From contig NZ_LMJT01000008.1 of NCBI RefSeq assembly GCF_001429395.1, positions 1 through 64,000 of the forward strand: a stretch of DNA of 64,000 nt. The letters run 5' to 3'. Under the pieces are notes generated by a model. The model was not told where the DNA came from. It saw only the letters and a program-made list of their open reading frames with translations, and made no database searches. This DNA comes from Allobosea sp. Root381 (GTDB lineage: Bacteria; Pseudomonadota; Alphaproteobacteria; Rhizobiales; Beijerinckiaceae). Of the stretch, positions 44,865 through 53,927 are shown in pieces (within the stretch, counting starts at the first letter, position 1; every line of letters starts with the position of its first letter). Both the position numbers and the translations under genes were made by a program.

Positions 44865-45033
44865 GTTTGGGGTGAAGCTGCAGCCCGTCAGGGCTCGTTC
44901 GTTTCGAAGCGAGAGCAGAACTGTCATGAAGCTCGTGGCGGCGAGCGACATGCTCCTCGCCCATCTCGATCCGCATTGAACCTAACCGGACGCGCCGCGT
45001 TCTTTCCAGCGCGCAACGGTTACCTACGACCTG

Positions 45034-45062
45034 GCCCTGCCGACTTCGGCAGGGCCTTTTTC
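45034..45062 (+). terminator. Intrinsic terminator
   Basis: GGCCCTGCC, loop GACTTC, GGCAGGGCC and TTTTT form a strong terminator on the plus strand. No recognised gene precedes it within 170 bases, so it may end a small RNA or a second readthrough transcript from rpmG. Confidence 0.8.
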
Positions 45063-45209
45063 GTGCAGTGCCAAGCATGAAGCCCTTGAGCAGGGCGGCG
45101 CCAGCGCAGAGGGCTTCTGTCGGCCAGCCACGTTTTTGGCGGTGATGCGGCGGAACCTGGGCGGTGCCTTCGCGGTTGAATGGAGCAAATCCAACCGCAG
45201 GAGGCGACA

Positions 45210-45287
45210 ATGGGAATTCTCGAAATCAGCATCGTCATGGCCTGCGCTTCGGCGATCGGCTTCTACATCGCGGACGATCAGGGGTGA
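45210..45287 (+). CDS. Possible 25-residue hydrophobic small protein
   Basis: GGAGGCGACA stands directly before ATG 45210, and the frame encodes MGILEISIVMACASAIGFYI followed by five polar residues and a stop. The sequence could form one membrane helix. Only the ribosome binding site and composition support it. Confidence 0.4.
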   Translation: MGILEISIVMACASAIGFYIADDQG

Positions 45288-45389
45288 CGGCACGGCCTGC
45301 AACAGCCGAATGAGCGTCTGGCCGACAGGCCCGACGTCTCAACGGAGCTGAAGCAAGCCGCCTCGACAGAGGCTGATGCAGCGCTGAGA

Positions 45390-46421
45390 TCAGGCGGCGC
45401 GCTGGGCGACGTCTTCCAGATAGAAGCGCTGGAAAGCGCCCATCACCGCCGCGACCATGTCGCGCGAGACATGGAGCTGGTCCTCCTCATAGGCCAGAGC
45501 GCGCGGCGAGTTCATCACCATCTCGTAGCTCGGGAAATAGTCGACATAGTCGAAGCGGCGATAGAGTTCCTCGGTCACGGCGCGCAGCACCGATTTCGAG
45601 CCGCTGTTGGCGACGATCACATCCGCATCCTTGAAGGTCGCGCCCAGCGGCACCGGCGAGACGGTGACGATGAAGCGCATGTCGGCGCGGCAATGCGTGC
45701 GGATCAGCTCGATGATCTCGAGCATGTCGGTCAGCGTCGCGTCATAGCCGTAATCGACGAAGCGGAAGCGCTCCGGCATGCGCGCCAGCCAGTTGACGCC
45801 CGGATGGACGTTCATCGCGAGGCCGGTCTGCGAATCCAGCCAGGTCTCGGTCAGCCCCAGCGTGAAGAAGCAGATCCGCGCATCCTTGATCCGCGCGCTG
45901 GCGGCGGCAAGCCGCTCGCGATTGGCGAAGGCGCGCTCGCGCGGCAGCAGCCGCAGGCCGCTGGCATGGGGATCGAACCACTGATCGGGGGCAAGCTCGA
46001 CCATGCCCTCGTCCGGGTAGCTCTCGTTCAGCAGCACGCGCTTGAGCTCGTGGTTCATCGAGCGGACCGAGTATTTGTTGAGCGCGCCGCGGCTGAGTTC
46101 GCCAGCCGCCGCGCCGCCGCCGCGCTGGGTGGCGTCGCTCCAGCTGTCGAAATCCTCCGCCGGTGCGCCATGCCCCTTCAGCACCAGCGGCAGGCCGCGC
46201 GACATCAGGACGTTCTCGACGCTGCGCGCGAAGCAGGAGCCCATCGTGAAGATCGGCCAGGACGGGTCGATGGCGAATTTCGGCTTGTGATCAAGGTTCA
46301 GGAAGCTGCCGGTCGTCAGCCGGTCCCTGGCCATCCGGTCGGGCTTCCCGGAAACCCAGCCTCGCACCGGATTACCGCGCATGATGGAGAGCGCTGTGCC
46401 TGCGTCGTATTCGATCCGCAT
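45390..46421 (-). CDS. GSCFA-domain protein
   Basis: The 343-residue protein carries the diagnostic GSCFARSV motif near residue 61, followed by LTLGLTETW-like FFTLGLTETWLDSQTG and the late DQLHVSRD. GSCFA proteins have a fold related to SGNH hydrolases/acyltransferases and are often found in capsule and exopolysaccharide loci, which suggests acylation or deacylation of the glycan. It is the last gene of the glycan operon, 101 bases after the preceding stop. Confidence 0.85.
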   Translation of the reverse strand: MRIEYDAGTALSIMRGNPVRGWVSGKPDRMARDRLTTGSFLNLDHKPKFAIDPSWPIFTMGSCFARSVENVLMSRGLPLVLKGHGAPAEDFDSWSDATQRGGGAAAGELSRGALNKYSVRSMNHELKRVLLNESYPDEGMVELAPDQWFDPHASGLRLLPRERAFANRERLAAASARIKDARICFFTLGLTETWLDSQTGLAMNVHPGVNWLARMPERFRFVDYGYDATLTDMLEIIELIRTHCRADMRFIVTVSPVPLGATFKDADVIVANSGSKSVLRAVTEELYRRFDYVDYFPSYEMVMNSPRALAYEEDQLHVSRDMVAAVMGAFQRFYLEDVAQRAA

Positions 46422-46522
46422 CGTCGACTCCTGCCTCCAGGGCCGCCGGCGTCACGACGCCGGGCCCGCCTCGATAAAAAAATTGTGCTGAAGGCCCCGA
46501 TAGCGGCGGCGCCTCCGCGATC

Positions 46523-47986
46523 TCACATCCGGTGGGGCGCGCCGTTGCGCTCGAGGAAGATTCGCATGCGGTCGTAGGACTGGGCGTAGGTCTTCGCGAG
46601 CGCGTTCAGGGCCCCCTCCTGATAGACCGCGCGCCAACCGCCTTCCGCCAGCGCAGCCTCCGGAACCACGGGCACGTTCAGCGTCTCGGCCAATTCCTGG
46701 CTGCGGGTGTCGTAGGCGACCAGAACGCCCGGGACGCCATGCGCGATCGCCGGCAGCACGCCGTGGACGCGATAGCCGACGGCGAGATCCAGCCCTTGCG
46801 AGAAGCGGTCGTAGCTCTCGACCTCGAAGAAGCTGAACAGCTGCTTCTCATAGATCCGGCGCATCACGGCATCGTCGGGGCCACTCCACCAGCCTGTCCT
46901 GACGAATTCGGCGACCGCCTTTTCCTTGGCCGCCGGGTCGCGCAGGAAGAAGGCCTTCTCCTCCTGCTCGCCATGCGCCGACATCACCATGTCGCTCTGC
47001 TCGTCGACCTTGAGCAGGGCTGCCTTCTGGTTACGCAAATAGGCCTGCGGATCGGCCGTGTAGGTGTGGTCCTGCTCGCGCCGCAGGCTGAAGGCGACCT
47101 TGCGGATGTCGCGCTGGTCCGGCACGCGGATCTTCAGATCGCGGTTGCGGGTCCGGAACATCGTCGGGCAGCCGACGACCTCGACATTGCGGATGCCGTT
47201 CTGGCGCAGCGTCTCGGCGCTGAAGGCGCCGCGCACGCCGATGGCGGCGCTGCGGTCGGCGACGATCGACCAGAAGCGTCTCGAGGTGTCGGAAAGCTTG
47301 ATCGAGCTCTTCCGGGTGCTCGCCTGCGCCCCGACGCCGATCGCATAGACCGGGATCTTGACCTTCTCCAGTACCTCGATGGCGCGGAACCACTCCATCG
47401 TCTCGTGGATGAAGTTCGAGCCGCGCACGATGGCGAAGTCGAAATCGCTCGCATAGCGCTCGATGTCGGCCTCGGTCGGGTTCATGATCTTCATCGGCTC
47501 AAGATGGACGTAGTCCAGGAGCTTCAGCGTCGAATCGTAGACGATCATGTCGCCGATGTTGAAATAGTCGGCGAGCAGCTTCTCCATCGGCGCGCGATAC
47601 CAGCGTACGCAATCATGCTGGTAGACCTCGCCGGCCGGATAAATCACGAGGCCGCGCAGCTTCGCGCCGGCCTTGAGGGGGCGCAGGTTGGAGCCCGGAG
47701 CCAGCGTGCCGGTCGCCGCATCGAGGACCGCCAGCGAGCGCGGGCGGCCGTTGGGCAGCTGCGGCAGCGGTATCGTCAGCTCCGCCTCGACGGCATCACC
47801 CGAGACGAGAGCGGCAGGCCGGATCGTGGCGTAGTCCTGGCCGTCGAGCCGCACCGTCAGGGCCGGCCATTCCGCGCCGGGGCGGCGCGTCACCGCCACC
47901 ACCAGCAGGTTCGTCGTGGCGCGGACGATCTTGATGGCGGGGACGGCCGCAGCCGCGATTTCGGCATTGAGCACGGGGGCGTTCAT
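46523..47986 (-). CDS. Polysaccharide pyruvyl transferase family protein with N-terminal extension
   Basis: An N-terminal beta-rich domain of about 110 residues precedes a full pyruvyl transferase domain (GLVIYPAGEVYQHDCVRWYR, FAIVRGSNFIHETMEWFRAI, GVRGAFSAETLRQNGIRNVE, VGCPTMFR, LAVGYRVHGVLPAIAHGVP). The family transfers pyruvate from phosphoenolpyruvate to sugars as a ketal, giving the glycan negative charge. The ATG at 47986 overlaps the preceding stop. It is clearly paralogous to the protein at 49173-50360, which lacks the extension. Confidence 0.85.
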   Translation of the reverse strand: MNAPVLNAEIAAAAVPAIKIVRATTNLLVVAVTRRPGAEWPALTVRLDGQDYATIRPAALVSGDAVEAELTIPLPQLPNGRPRSLAVLDAATGTLAPGSNLRPLKAGAKLRGLVIYPAGEVYQHDCVRWYRAPMEKLLADYFNIGDMIVYDSTLKLLDYVHLEPMKIMNPTEADIERYASDFDFAIVRGSNFIHETMEWFRAIEVLEKVKIPVYAIGVGAQASTRKSSIKLSDTSRRFWSIVADRSAAIGVRGAFSAETLRQNGIRNVEVVGCPTMFRTRNRDLKIRVPDQRDIRKVAFSLRREQDHTYTADPQAYLRNQKAALLKVDEQSDMVMSAHGEQEEKAFFLRDPAAKEKAVAEFVRTGWWSGPDDAVMRRIYEKQLFSFFEVESYDRFSQGLDLAVGYRVHGVLPAIAHGVPGVLVAYDTRSQELAETLNVPVVPEAALAEGGWRAVYQEGALNALAKTYAQSYDRMRIFLERNGAPHRM

Positions 47987-49176
47987 GGCGTCTCCTTCAC
48001 GATCCGCAGCTTGATGCGGACGAGGTCCCGGTCCGGCCCGATCCTGCAGCCGTTGACGCGTATCTTCGTCATGAACAGGAAGGCCTCGTCGCCGGTGGTT
48101 TCGAAATTTCGGGAGCTCGAGTCTGGATCGGCGACGGCTCCGTAGGCGTAGCGATAGGGGTCGGCGCAGTCCTTGCTCCACATCGTCGGGTGGGTCAGCA
48201 GCGTCTCCAGCGGCGACCAGTTCCGCAGGTCGTTCGACCAGCTATAGGCGACGCGCCCGCCCTCGACGTTCCGGCGCGGATCGGGCCCGAGATGGAACAC
48301 AGCGAGCCAGCGCCCGCTCGGCTCGTGCCGCGTCACCGAGCCGACCGTGGTCGGCAGGTTCTTCAGCGGCTGGCAGGGCTTGGCCGTCGAGACATCGCCA
48401 CGATAGGGATCGACCGCAGGAAGGGTGAAATCCGTGCCGTCGAAGCCTCGCCACGAGGTGTGATCCGCGAGATCGGTCGTCCGGTAGAGGCAGACGCCCC
48501 GCTTCTGCTCCTCGCCGCCGGTGGTCGCGATCAGTGCGTACCAGGCGCCGTCATGCTGGACGATGTTGGAAGGGTTGAAGAAGCCGCGATGGCGCCCCTG
48601 CCCCACCTCCTGCCGGAAGGCCGGCGCCGCGACGACCGACGGAGGCTGGTCGGCCGTGAAGCTCTGGCCGCCATCATGCGAGCTCGCCGCTGTGACGACG
48701 TTGTACCAGCACTTCATCGCCTCCTTGAAACGGCAGGCGCCGGGATGCTTGTCGGCATGATACTCGTCATGCATCAGCGCGAAGACATCGCGGCCATTCG
48801 GCGTCCAGGTCGCGGCGATCCAGCTGAAATCGCTGAAGGCGCTCGGATCGGGGTCGTTCTTGGCCTGGAACGAGACCGCGCAGCTGGTCTTGATCCGATC
48901 CAGCCCCGCTCCGAGCATGGCCCGGTTGCGGTGGTGGCTGGCGAAGGCGACGACCTCGCCCGCCTCGTTGCGGAAGGCGCGCAACGGCGCGTCGGGGATA
49001 TGCCATTGCTCGCAGCGCTCGCGCGACCAGGCGAAGACGGTTTCCTCCTGCGCGCCCGGGACCAGCTCCACGCGATAGCGCGCTGGCTCGGCCGCGGCCG
49101 GCCACGCCAGAGCGAGCAACGCCGCGATCGCAGCCGCAGGCTGCCAGCGCAGGGCGCGGATGCGGGCCACGCTCAC
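47983..49176 (-). CDS. Exported beta-propeller-like protein (sialidase/GH43-like)
   Basis: A signal peptide (RWQPAAAIAALLALAWPAAA) precedes 370 residues with repeated strand motifs (SWIAATWTPNGRDVFALMHD, ASSHDGGQSFTADQP, YSWSNDLRNWSPLETLLTHP). Asp-box-like SxDxGxxF and the five-bladed layout point to a sialidase/GH43-type propeller. There are several cysteines, as expected for a periplasmic or secreted protein. The position between two pyruvyl transferase genes suggests it trims or binds the glycan. Confidence 0.65.
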   Translation of the reverse strand: MSVARIRALRWQPAAAIAALLALAWPAAAEPARYRVELVPGAQEETVFAWSRERCEQWHIPDAPLRAFRNEAGEVVAFASHHRNRAMLGAGLDRIKTSCAVSFQAKNDPDPSAFSDFSWIAATWTPNGRDVFALMHDEYHADKHPGACRFKEAMKCWYNVVTAASSHDGGQSFTADQPPSVVAAPAFRQEVGQGRHRGFFNPSNIVQHDGAWYALIATTGGEEQKRGVCLYRTTDLADHTSWRGFDGTDFTLPAVDPYRGDVSTAKPCQPLKNLPTTVGSVTRHEPSGRWLAVFHLGPDPRRNVEGGRVAYSWSNDLRNWSPLETLLTHPTMWSKDCADPYRYAYGAVADPDSSSRNFETTGDEAFLFMTKIRVNGCRIGPDRDLVRIKLRIVKETP

Positions 49177-50360
49177 GCGACCCGTCGCTCCGGCGCGGCG
49201 GCGGGCGCCGGCCGGGCCTGCATCTTGTTGGCGACCTTGTTCTCGGCCAAGAAGTCGCGCATCGCGACGTAGGTCTGCGCATAGGCCGCGTTGAAGCGGT
49301 CGAAGCGGGATTGTTCCCAGTAGTCCTCCAGCCGGAAATCCTTGCCGGAGAAGACGTCGACGCTCGGGATCCTGAAGGTCTCGGCGAACTCGACCGTGCG
49401 GCTGTCATAGGTGAAGTAGATCGACGGGGTGCCGTTCGCCAGCGCCATCAGATTGCCGTGCAGCCGGTAGCCGAGCACCAGGTCGAGCCGGCGGACGAGC
49501 TTCTCGTATTCCGCGACGACGTCGGAATAGAACATCCGGCTCTGGTAGAGCGCCTCGACCTGCTCATCGAGGAACCACTCGCGCGCCCAGAAATTATCGC
49601 GCAGCGCCGCCATGGCCTGCGCCTTCTGCTCCGGCGTGCCCAGGGCCAGCTTCTTCTCTTCCGCCTCGCCCTGCGACATCAGCGTCGCGTCGAAGTGATC
49701 GGCCATCGCCTTGACGAGGTCGCGATGGAAATTCAGGTAGCGCTCGATGTCCTGGGCATAGGAATCCGAGACCTCGCGCCGCAGCGTGACGCCGACCGTC
49801 TTGATTTGGTCGAGCGGCGGCAAGGTGATCCGCAGATCGGGCTTGTTCGCGCGGAAAGCCGTCGGGCAGCCGATGATCCGGACGTTCTTGATGCCTAGGC
49901 CATGCATCACTTCGGCCGAATAGGACCCGCGAACGCCCATCGAAGTGGTCGAGTCCGCGATCAGCCGCATCACCGTCTTGGTGTCGTCGCTGAGCTGAAG
50001 GCCGCCGCTCACGGGCGCCTGCGCGCCGATGCCGAAGGCGAGCACCGGGATCTTGAGCCGGCGGAGGACTTCGGAGGTTCGCTCCCAATCCATCTCGGCA
50101 TGGACGTAGTTCGAGCCGCGCAGGAAGACGTAGTCGAACTCGGCATTGAAGCGATCGATCGCCGCCCGATCGACACGGTCGATCGGCAGCGCCTCGATAT
50201 GGTCGAAGTTGAGCAGCTTCAGCGACGAGTCGAAGACGAAGGCGTCGCCGATGTTGTGATAGTGGTCGATATGGCTCGCCAGGTTCAGGTAGTCGTACCA
50301 GCGCACATTGTCGTGGTCGTAGACCTCCCCTGACGGGCTGATGACGAGGATGCGGGTCAT
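49173..50360 (-). CDS. Polysaccharide pyruvyl transferase family protein
   Basis: A single-domain protein of 395 residues, ILVISPSGEVYDHDNVRWYD at the N-terminus, then FLRGSNYVHAEMDW, FGIGAQAPVSGG, SMGVRGSYSAEVMHGLGIKN, IIGCPTAFR and LVLGYRLHGNLMALANGTPS. These are the conserved points of the pyruvyl transferase family. It ends with an alanine/proline-rich tail and overlaps the next gene by ATGA. It begins 30 bases after the GT4 gene stop. Confidence 0.87.
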   Translation of the reverse strand: MTRILVISPSGEVYDHDNVRWYDYLNLASHIDHYHNIGDAFVFDSSLKLLNFDHIEALPIDRVDRAAIDRFNAEFDYVFLRGSNYVHAEMDWERTSEVLRRLKIPVLAFGIGAQAPVSGGLQLSDDTKTVMRLIADSTTSMGVRGSYSAEVMHGLGIKNVRIIGCPTAFRANKPDLRITLPPLDQIKTVGVTLRREVSDSYAQDIERYLNFHRDLVKAMADHFDATLMSQGEAEEKKLALGTPEQKAQAMAALRDNFWAREWFLDEQVEALYQSRMFYSDVVAEYEKLVRRLDLVLGYRLHGNLMALANGTPSIYFTYDSRTVEFAETFRIPSVDVFSGKDFRLEDYWEQSRFDRFNAAYAQTYVAMRDFLAENKVANKMQARPAPAAAPERRVA

Positions 50361-50390
50361 TGGGTTTCTCCCCTCTTTGGTCCGCTTGCG

Positions 50391-51716
50391 TCAGGCGATC
50401 ATCGGTGTCGCCGCGCGGCCTTCAGGCATCGGCATGCCGCGGCCAGCGATGAGCTGCTGGTAGAGCTCGACATGTCTGGCCGCGCAGTCGACATGATTGA
50501 GCGGCTGCTTGATCCCGGCGCGCAGCCGGTCCCAAAGTTTCGGTTCGGTCAGCGCCCGAACCATGCAATCGACGAGATCCTCCGGGCTGCCGGAGCGGAA
50601 ATGCAGGCCATCGACCTCGTCGGTGATCTTCTCGGCCATGCCCCCAAGATTGCTCGAGAGGATCGGGCGGCCGTGGAAGAATGCCTCCTGGATCACGATG
50701 GGCGAATTCTCCCACCAGACTGAGGGCATCACGACCCAGTCAACCGAGCGCATCAGGTTCGGCATCTCGTGGTTCTGGAAGGCGCCGCAGAAGCGCACGC
50801 GCCGGCCGGCGGCCTCGACGAGCTTGGCGAACTTGTCCTGATAGGCCTGGGGCTGGCGCTCCAGATTGCCGCCATAGACCAGCAGGATCGAGTCCTCGCC
50901 CCAGACCGAGTCGGGGATGCGCGTCACCGCGTCGATCAGCACGTCGGCGCCCTTGTAGGGCGTGAGCTGGCCGAAATAGGCGAAGCGCGAGCGACGCGGC
51001 GCAGGCTCCTCTGCGACCGGCTCCGGCAAGGTGCGCGGCGGCGCCACGGACGCGACGTCGAGGCCGTTCTCAATGACCGAGAAGCGCTGGGGCTCCAGCC
51101 CCCAGTCCTGATAGCGGTCGGCGAGGAACTGGCTCGGCGAGACGAAGTGGTCGGCTAAGCCCAGAATGCCCTTGATGAAGTTCTCCCGCGCCAGGAAGCG
51201 GGCCGGCGAGATGTCCGGAAAGCAGCCATTGCATTCGGCCGGCGAGGCCCGGTAGCAGAGCTTGAAGGCCCCCGTCTTCACCATCTGGCCGTGATGGTGG
51301 CAGATGCTGAGATATTCGTGGAAGGTCACGACGATCGTCGCGTCGGGCAGCGCGTCGCGCGCCGCGAACAGGCATTCCAGGCCGAGCCCGATGAAATGGT
51401 GGAAATGCACCACGTCGGGCTTCAGGTCGCGCAGCACCCGGACGAAATCGCGTTCGATCTCCTCCGTCGCGCGATTGGAGATCAGGAAGTGGTCGTAGTC
51501 TTCTGCGTAATAGAGGAACTCGCCGCCGAGCTGGCGCATGCTCATCAGCGCGGTCCCGCCATGGCGGGGCGTCGGCGCGCCGACCCGCGCGAGGTAGTGC
51601 GTATCGACGCCCTCGCAGGCGCGCAGGCCCTTGTGCAGGTTGTAGGAAGCGACCTCCGCCCCGCCGAGCGAGAGGGAGGGATGGGCATGGGATACGACAA
51701 GAACCCGCATGGTCAT
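50391..51716 (-). CDS. GT4-family glycosyltransferase
   Basis: The 441-residue protein has the two Rossmann-like halves of GT-B enzymes. The opening is VLVVSHAHPSLSLGGAEVAS, the middle has FHEYLSICHHHGQM with a cysteine cluster (CYRASPAECNGCFPD), and the C-terminal half has RFAYFGQLTPYKGADVLIDA and the donor-site motif NSPIVIQEAFFHGRPILSSN. It closely resembles the GT4 at 54674, including the cysteine cluster, so the two are paralogues. The start overlaps the previous stop (ATGA at 51713-51716). Confidence 0.9.
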   Translation of the reverse strand: MTMRVLVVSHAHPSLSLGGAEVASYNLHKGLRACEGVDTHYLARVGAPTPRHGGTALMSMRQLGGEFLYYAEDYDHFLISNRATEEIERDFVRVLRDLKPDVVHFHHFIGLGLECLFAARDALPDATIVVTFHEYLSICHHHGQMVKTGAFKLCYRASPAECNGCFPDISPARFLARENFIKGILGLADHFVSPSQFLADRYQDWGLEPQRFSVIENGLDVASVAPPRTLPEPVAEEPAPRRSRFAYFGQLTPYKGADVLIDAVTRIPDSVWGEDSILLVYGGNLERQPQAYQDKFAKLVEAAGRRVRFCGAFQNHEMPNLMRSVDWVVMPSVWWENSPIVIQEAFFHGRPILSSNLGGMAEKITDEVDGLHFRSGSPEDLVDCMVRALTEPKLWDRLRAGIKQPLNHVDCAARHVELYQQLIAGRGMPMPEGRAATPMIA

Positions 51717-53926
51717 CCTTTCATGTTCGAGATGGCGAGCGCCCAGCGGCGATCGAAGCTTTTGCGGTCGGCGAGTTGCGCCAGGGCGCCGATATGGGGC
51801 CGCGCCATCTCTCCGTCGTCGGAGACATAGAGCTCGACCTCCGGGACCCAGAGCGAAGGCGCGCCGGCCATGCGCAGCTTGAGGCAGAGATCGAGCCCCT
51901 TCTCGCCGGTGGTGAAGTAGTTGCGCGCGAAGCCGCCGGCCTCGATGAAGGCGGCGCGCGACAGCACGCAGCATTCGGTGGCGCCGGCCGCGACCTCCAT
52001 CGGCCCGAGGCTGCCGATCGCCTCCAGCGGATAGCCGACGAAGCGGTTGTGGACGTGCCTGTCAGCGCCCTCGCCTTCGAGCCAGGCGCCGGCCCAGCGG
52101 ATGGAATCGTCCTCGAAGAGCAGCGTCGGGCTGGCGATGCACTTGCCGCCGCGGGCCCGGAAGGCGCGCTCCAGCCTGCCGAGCCAGCCGGTCTGGCGGA
52201 TCTGCGCGGCTCCGGAGAGCATTGCCACAGTCTCGAAGCGGCAGGCCCTTATGCCCGCCTCCAGCGCGTCGCAGCTGTCCTCGATGCCCTCGACCAACGC
52301 CAGCCGGATCGAAAGGCCGTAGAAGCGCGCGAGCCGCCGCACCTCCGCGCCGATGCGGTCGAAGCCCTCGCCCGGTGCCGCGATCACGATCGGGACCGCC
52401 CGAATCTCGGGATCGATCGCCGCGAGTGCGAACAGGCAGGAGAGCTCGCGGGGCCGGTGGTCGAGGCCGATGACGAGACCAATCGGAGCCTCCGCATCGA
52501 AAGCGCCGACATCGAACGTCTCGATAATCCGCGGCGGGGCGATCTCGGCAGCCTGGAGCGCGGGGGCGACCTGGTTCTCCACTACGCTGGTCGCGGTCGA
52601 GGAGCGCGGGTCGAGCAGGCCGAAGATGCGCTCGAGCGAGCGACGGGCCTGGCCGCGCCCCGGGGATAGCGGCAGGAAGGCCGGGCCGGAGCCCTGCACC
52701 TCGAACTCGATGTAGAGCGGCTCGCCCGGCTCGGGGATCAGCTTCGGGGCGAAGACGATGAAGCCGTGGCTGGTGCGCCGCGAGGCCAAGGCGGGCCCGA
52801 ATTGCGGGTCCTCCATGAAGGCGCTGGTGACGTCGGGGCGGTTGACGCGCGTCCAGTTGCGGTCGATCTCGCAGGATTGCGAGCCGGAACGGAGCGTGGC
52901 GCCCGTGACCTTGCGATCGGGGTCGAAGAGCCAGCCAATGATCAGGACACCGGCGCTCTCGATCACCGTCGCATCGTCGATGCCGGCCCGCACGGGTACG
53001 TCGAGCAGGCAGACCGTGTCGCGGCCGTCGAAGCGCTGCGAGGCCTTCTGCAGCTTCTCCGCGGTCGCCTGCGGTGCCGCCCCGCGCTTCAAGCCTTCGC
53101 GCAAATGGCCCGGGACCGTGATCGGTTCGAGCAGGACATAGCGTTCATAGACCTCGAGCGCCCGCCAGCCGTCATTGGCCCGGAAGAACAGCCGCTCGAT
53201 CTCGCCGGGATGGCTGGCGCCGCAATCCTCCAGCATGCCAAAGAAGCCGCGGGCGCCCTCGCCGAGATCGTCACGCTCGAAGGTGCCGGCTTCGAGGACG
53301 GCCGGCGAAAGCCCGCCATGGGCGATCAGCATAGCCGTCTGGCCGGCTGCAAAGTTGGAACTCCAGCCTTGCAGGAAGATGCTCTCGTCCTGCTTGCCCA
53401 TCACCTCGACGAAGCCACCGGGCTTGGCGACGGACTGGAGCAGCATGCCGACCGCGCGCAGCCGCCGGGGGTTGGCCTTCCCGGCGAGCAGCACCTCGAT
53501 CAGGCCGTCGACCACATTGGGAAAGGCCTGCCCGGCCTCCTCGGCAAGGTTCGCGAGGAACGCCTGCAAGGGCAGCGGCTTCGGCGCCAGGAGCAGCCGC
53601 AGGGGCCGGCCCGGCCTGCCGAGCAGGATGGCTCCCGAGCCGGCGCGCTCGACCGGCGGAGCGGGCGCCAGGCATAGGAACCCGACGGCGGCGGCCTCCT
53701 CGGCATGAGCCCGCCGCCAGCTCAGCGGCATCGTCTCGATCTTGCTGCGCGGGTTTCCGTCGACCGCGATCGGCACCTTGCCGGGCATCGCGTCGCAGGC
53801 GCCCATGATCAGGATCGCGTTCTCGCCGAGCGGCGTCCATGGCACGGTCGGCGCGGCGACGCGCGTCAGCTCGGGAATGGCAACCTCTCTGATTCCGGCA
53901 TTGGCTAGGCTGATCTGGTTCATCAT
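51713..53926 (-). CDS. Large glycosyltransferase-like protein (GT2-like C-terminus)
   Basis: The 737-residue protein has an N-terminal helical region, a central beta-rich module with IIGWLFDPDRKV, and a C-terminal GT2-like domain (LVIGLDHRPRELSCLFALAA, then AFRARGGKCIASPTLLFEDD, ATECCVLSRAAFIEAGGFAR and GLDLCLKLRMAG). The canonical DxD is not obvious, so activity is uncertain. It is built like the protein at 56754-59033. Starts at 53926, one base after the upstream stop. Confidence 0.75.
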   Translation of the reverse strand: MMNQISLANAGIREVAIPELTRVAAPTVPWTPLGENAILIMGACDAMPGKVPIAVDGNPRSKIETMPLSWRRAHAEEAAAVGFLCLAPAPPVERAGSGAILLGRPGRPLRLLLAPKPLPLQAFLANLAEEAGQAFPNVVDGLIEVLLAGKANPRRLRAVGMLLQSVAKPGGFVEVMGKQDESIFLQGWSSNFAAGQTAMLIAHGGLSPAVLEAGTFERDDLGEGARGFFGMLEDCGASHPGEIERLFFRANDGWRALEVYERYVLLEPITVPGHLREGLKRGAAPQATAEKLQKASQRFDGRDTVCLLDVPVRAGIDDATVIESAGVLIIGWLFDPDRKVTGATLRSGSQSCEIDRNWTRVNRPDVTSAFMEDPQFGPALASRRTSHGFIVFAPKLIPEPGEPLYIEFEVQGSGPAFLPLSPGRGQARRSLERIFGLLDPRSSTATSVVENQVAPALQAAEIAPPRIIETFDVGAFDAEAPIGLVIGLDHRPRELSCLFALAAIDPEIRAVPIVIAAPGEGFDRIGAEVRRLARFYGLSIRLALVEGIEDSCDALEAGIRACRFETVAMLSGAAQIRQTGWLGRLERAFRARGGKCIASPTLLFEDDSIRWAGAWLEGEGADRHVHNRFVGYPLEAIGSLGPMEVAAGATECCVLSRAAFIEAGGFARNYFTTGEKGLDLCLKLRMAGAPSLWVPEVELYVSDDGEMARPHIGALAQLADRKSFDRRWALAISNMKG

Positions 53927-53927
53927 C

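Larger units (their letters stand above)
44621..45389. other. Right junction region without larger genes
   Basis: This stretch contains the integrase upstream region (44621-44784), attR, the displaced rpmG terminator, chromosomal sequence with a second terminator at 45034-45062, and a possible 25-codon ORF at 45210. I see no other supported gene. Confidence 0.6.

Noticed and set aside
44929-44990. Short frame after the displaced rpmG terminator starting with ATGAAGCTC
   Set aside because: Only 17 codons and no ribosome binding site.
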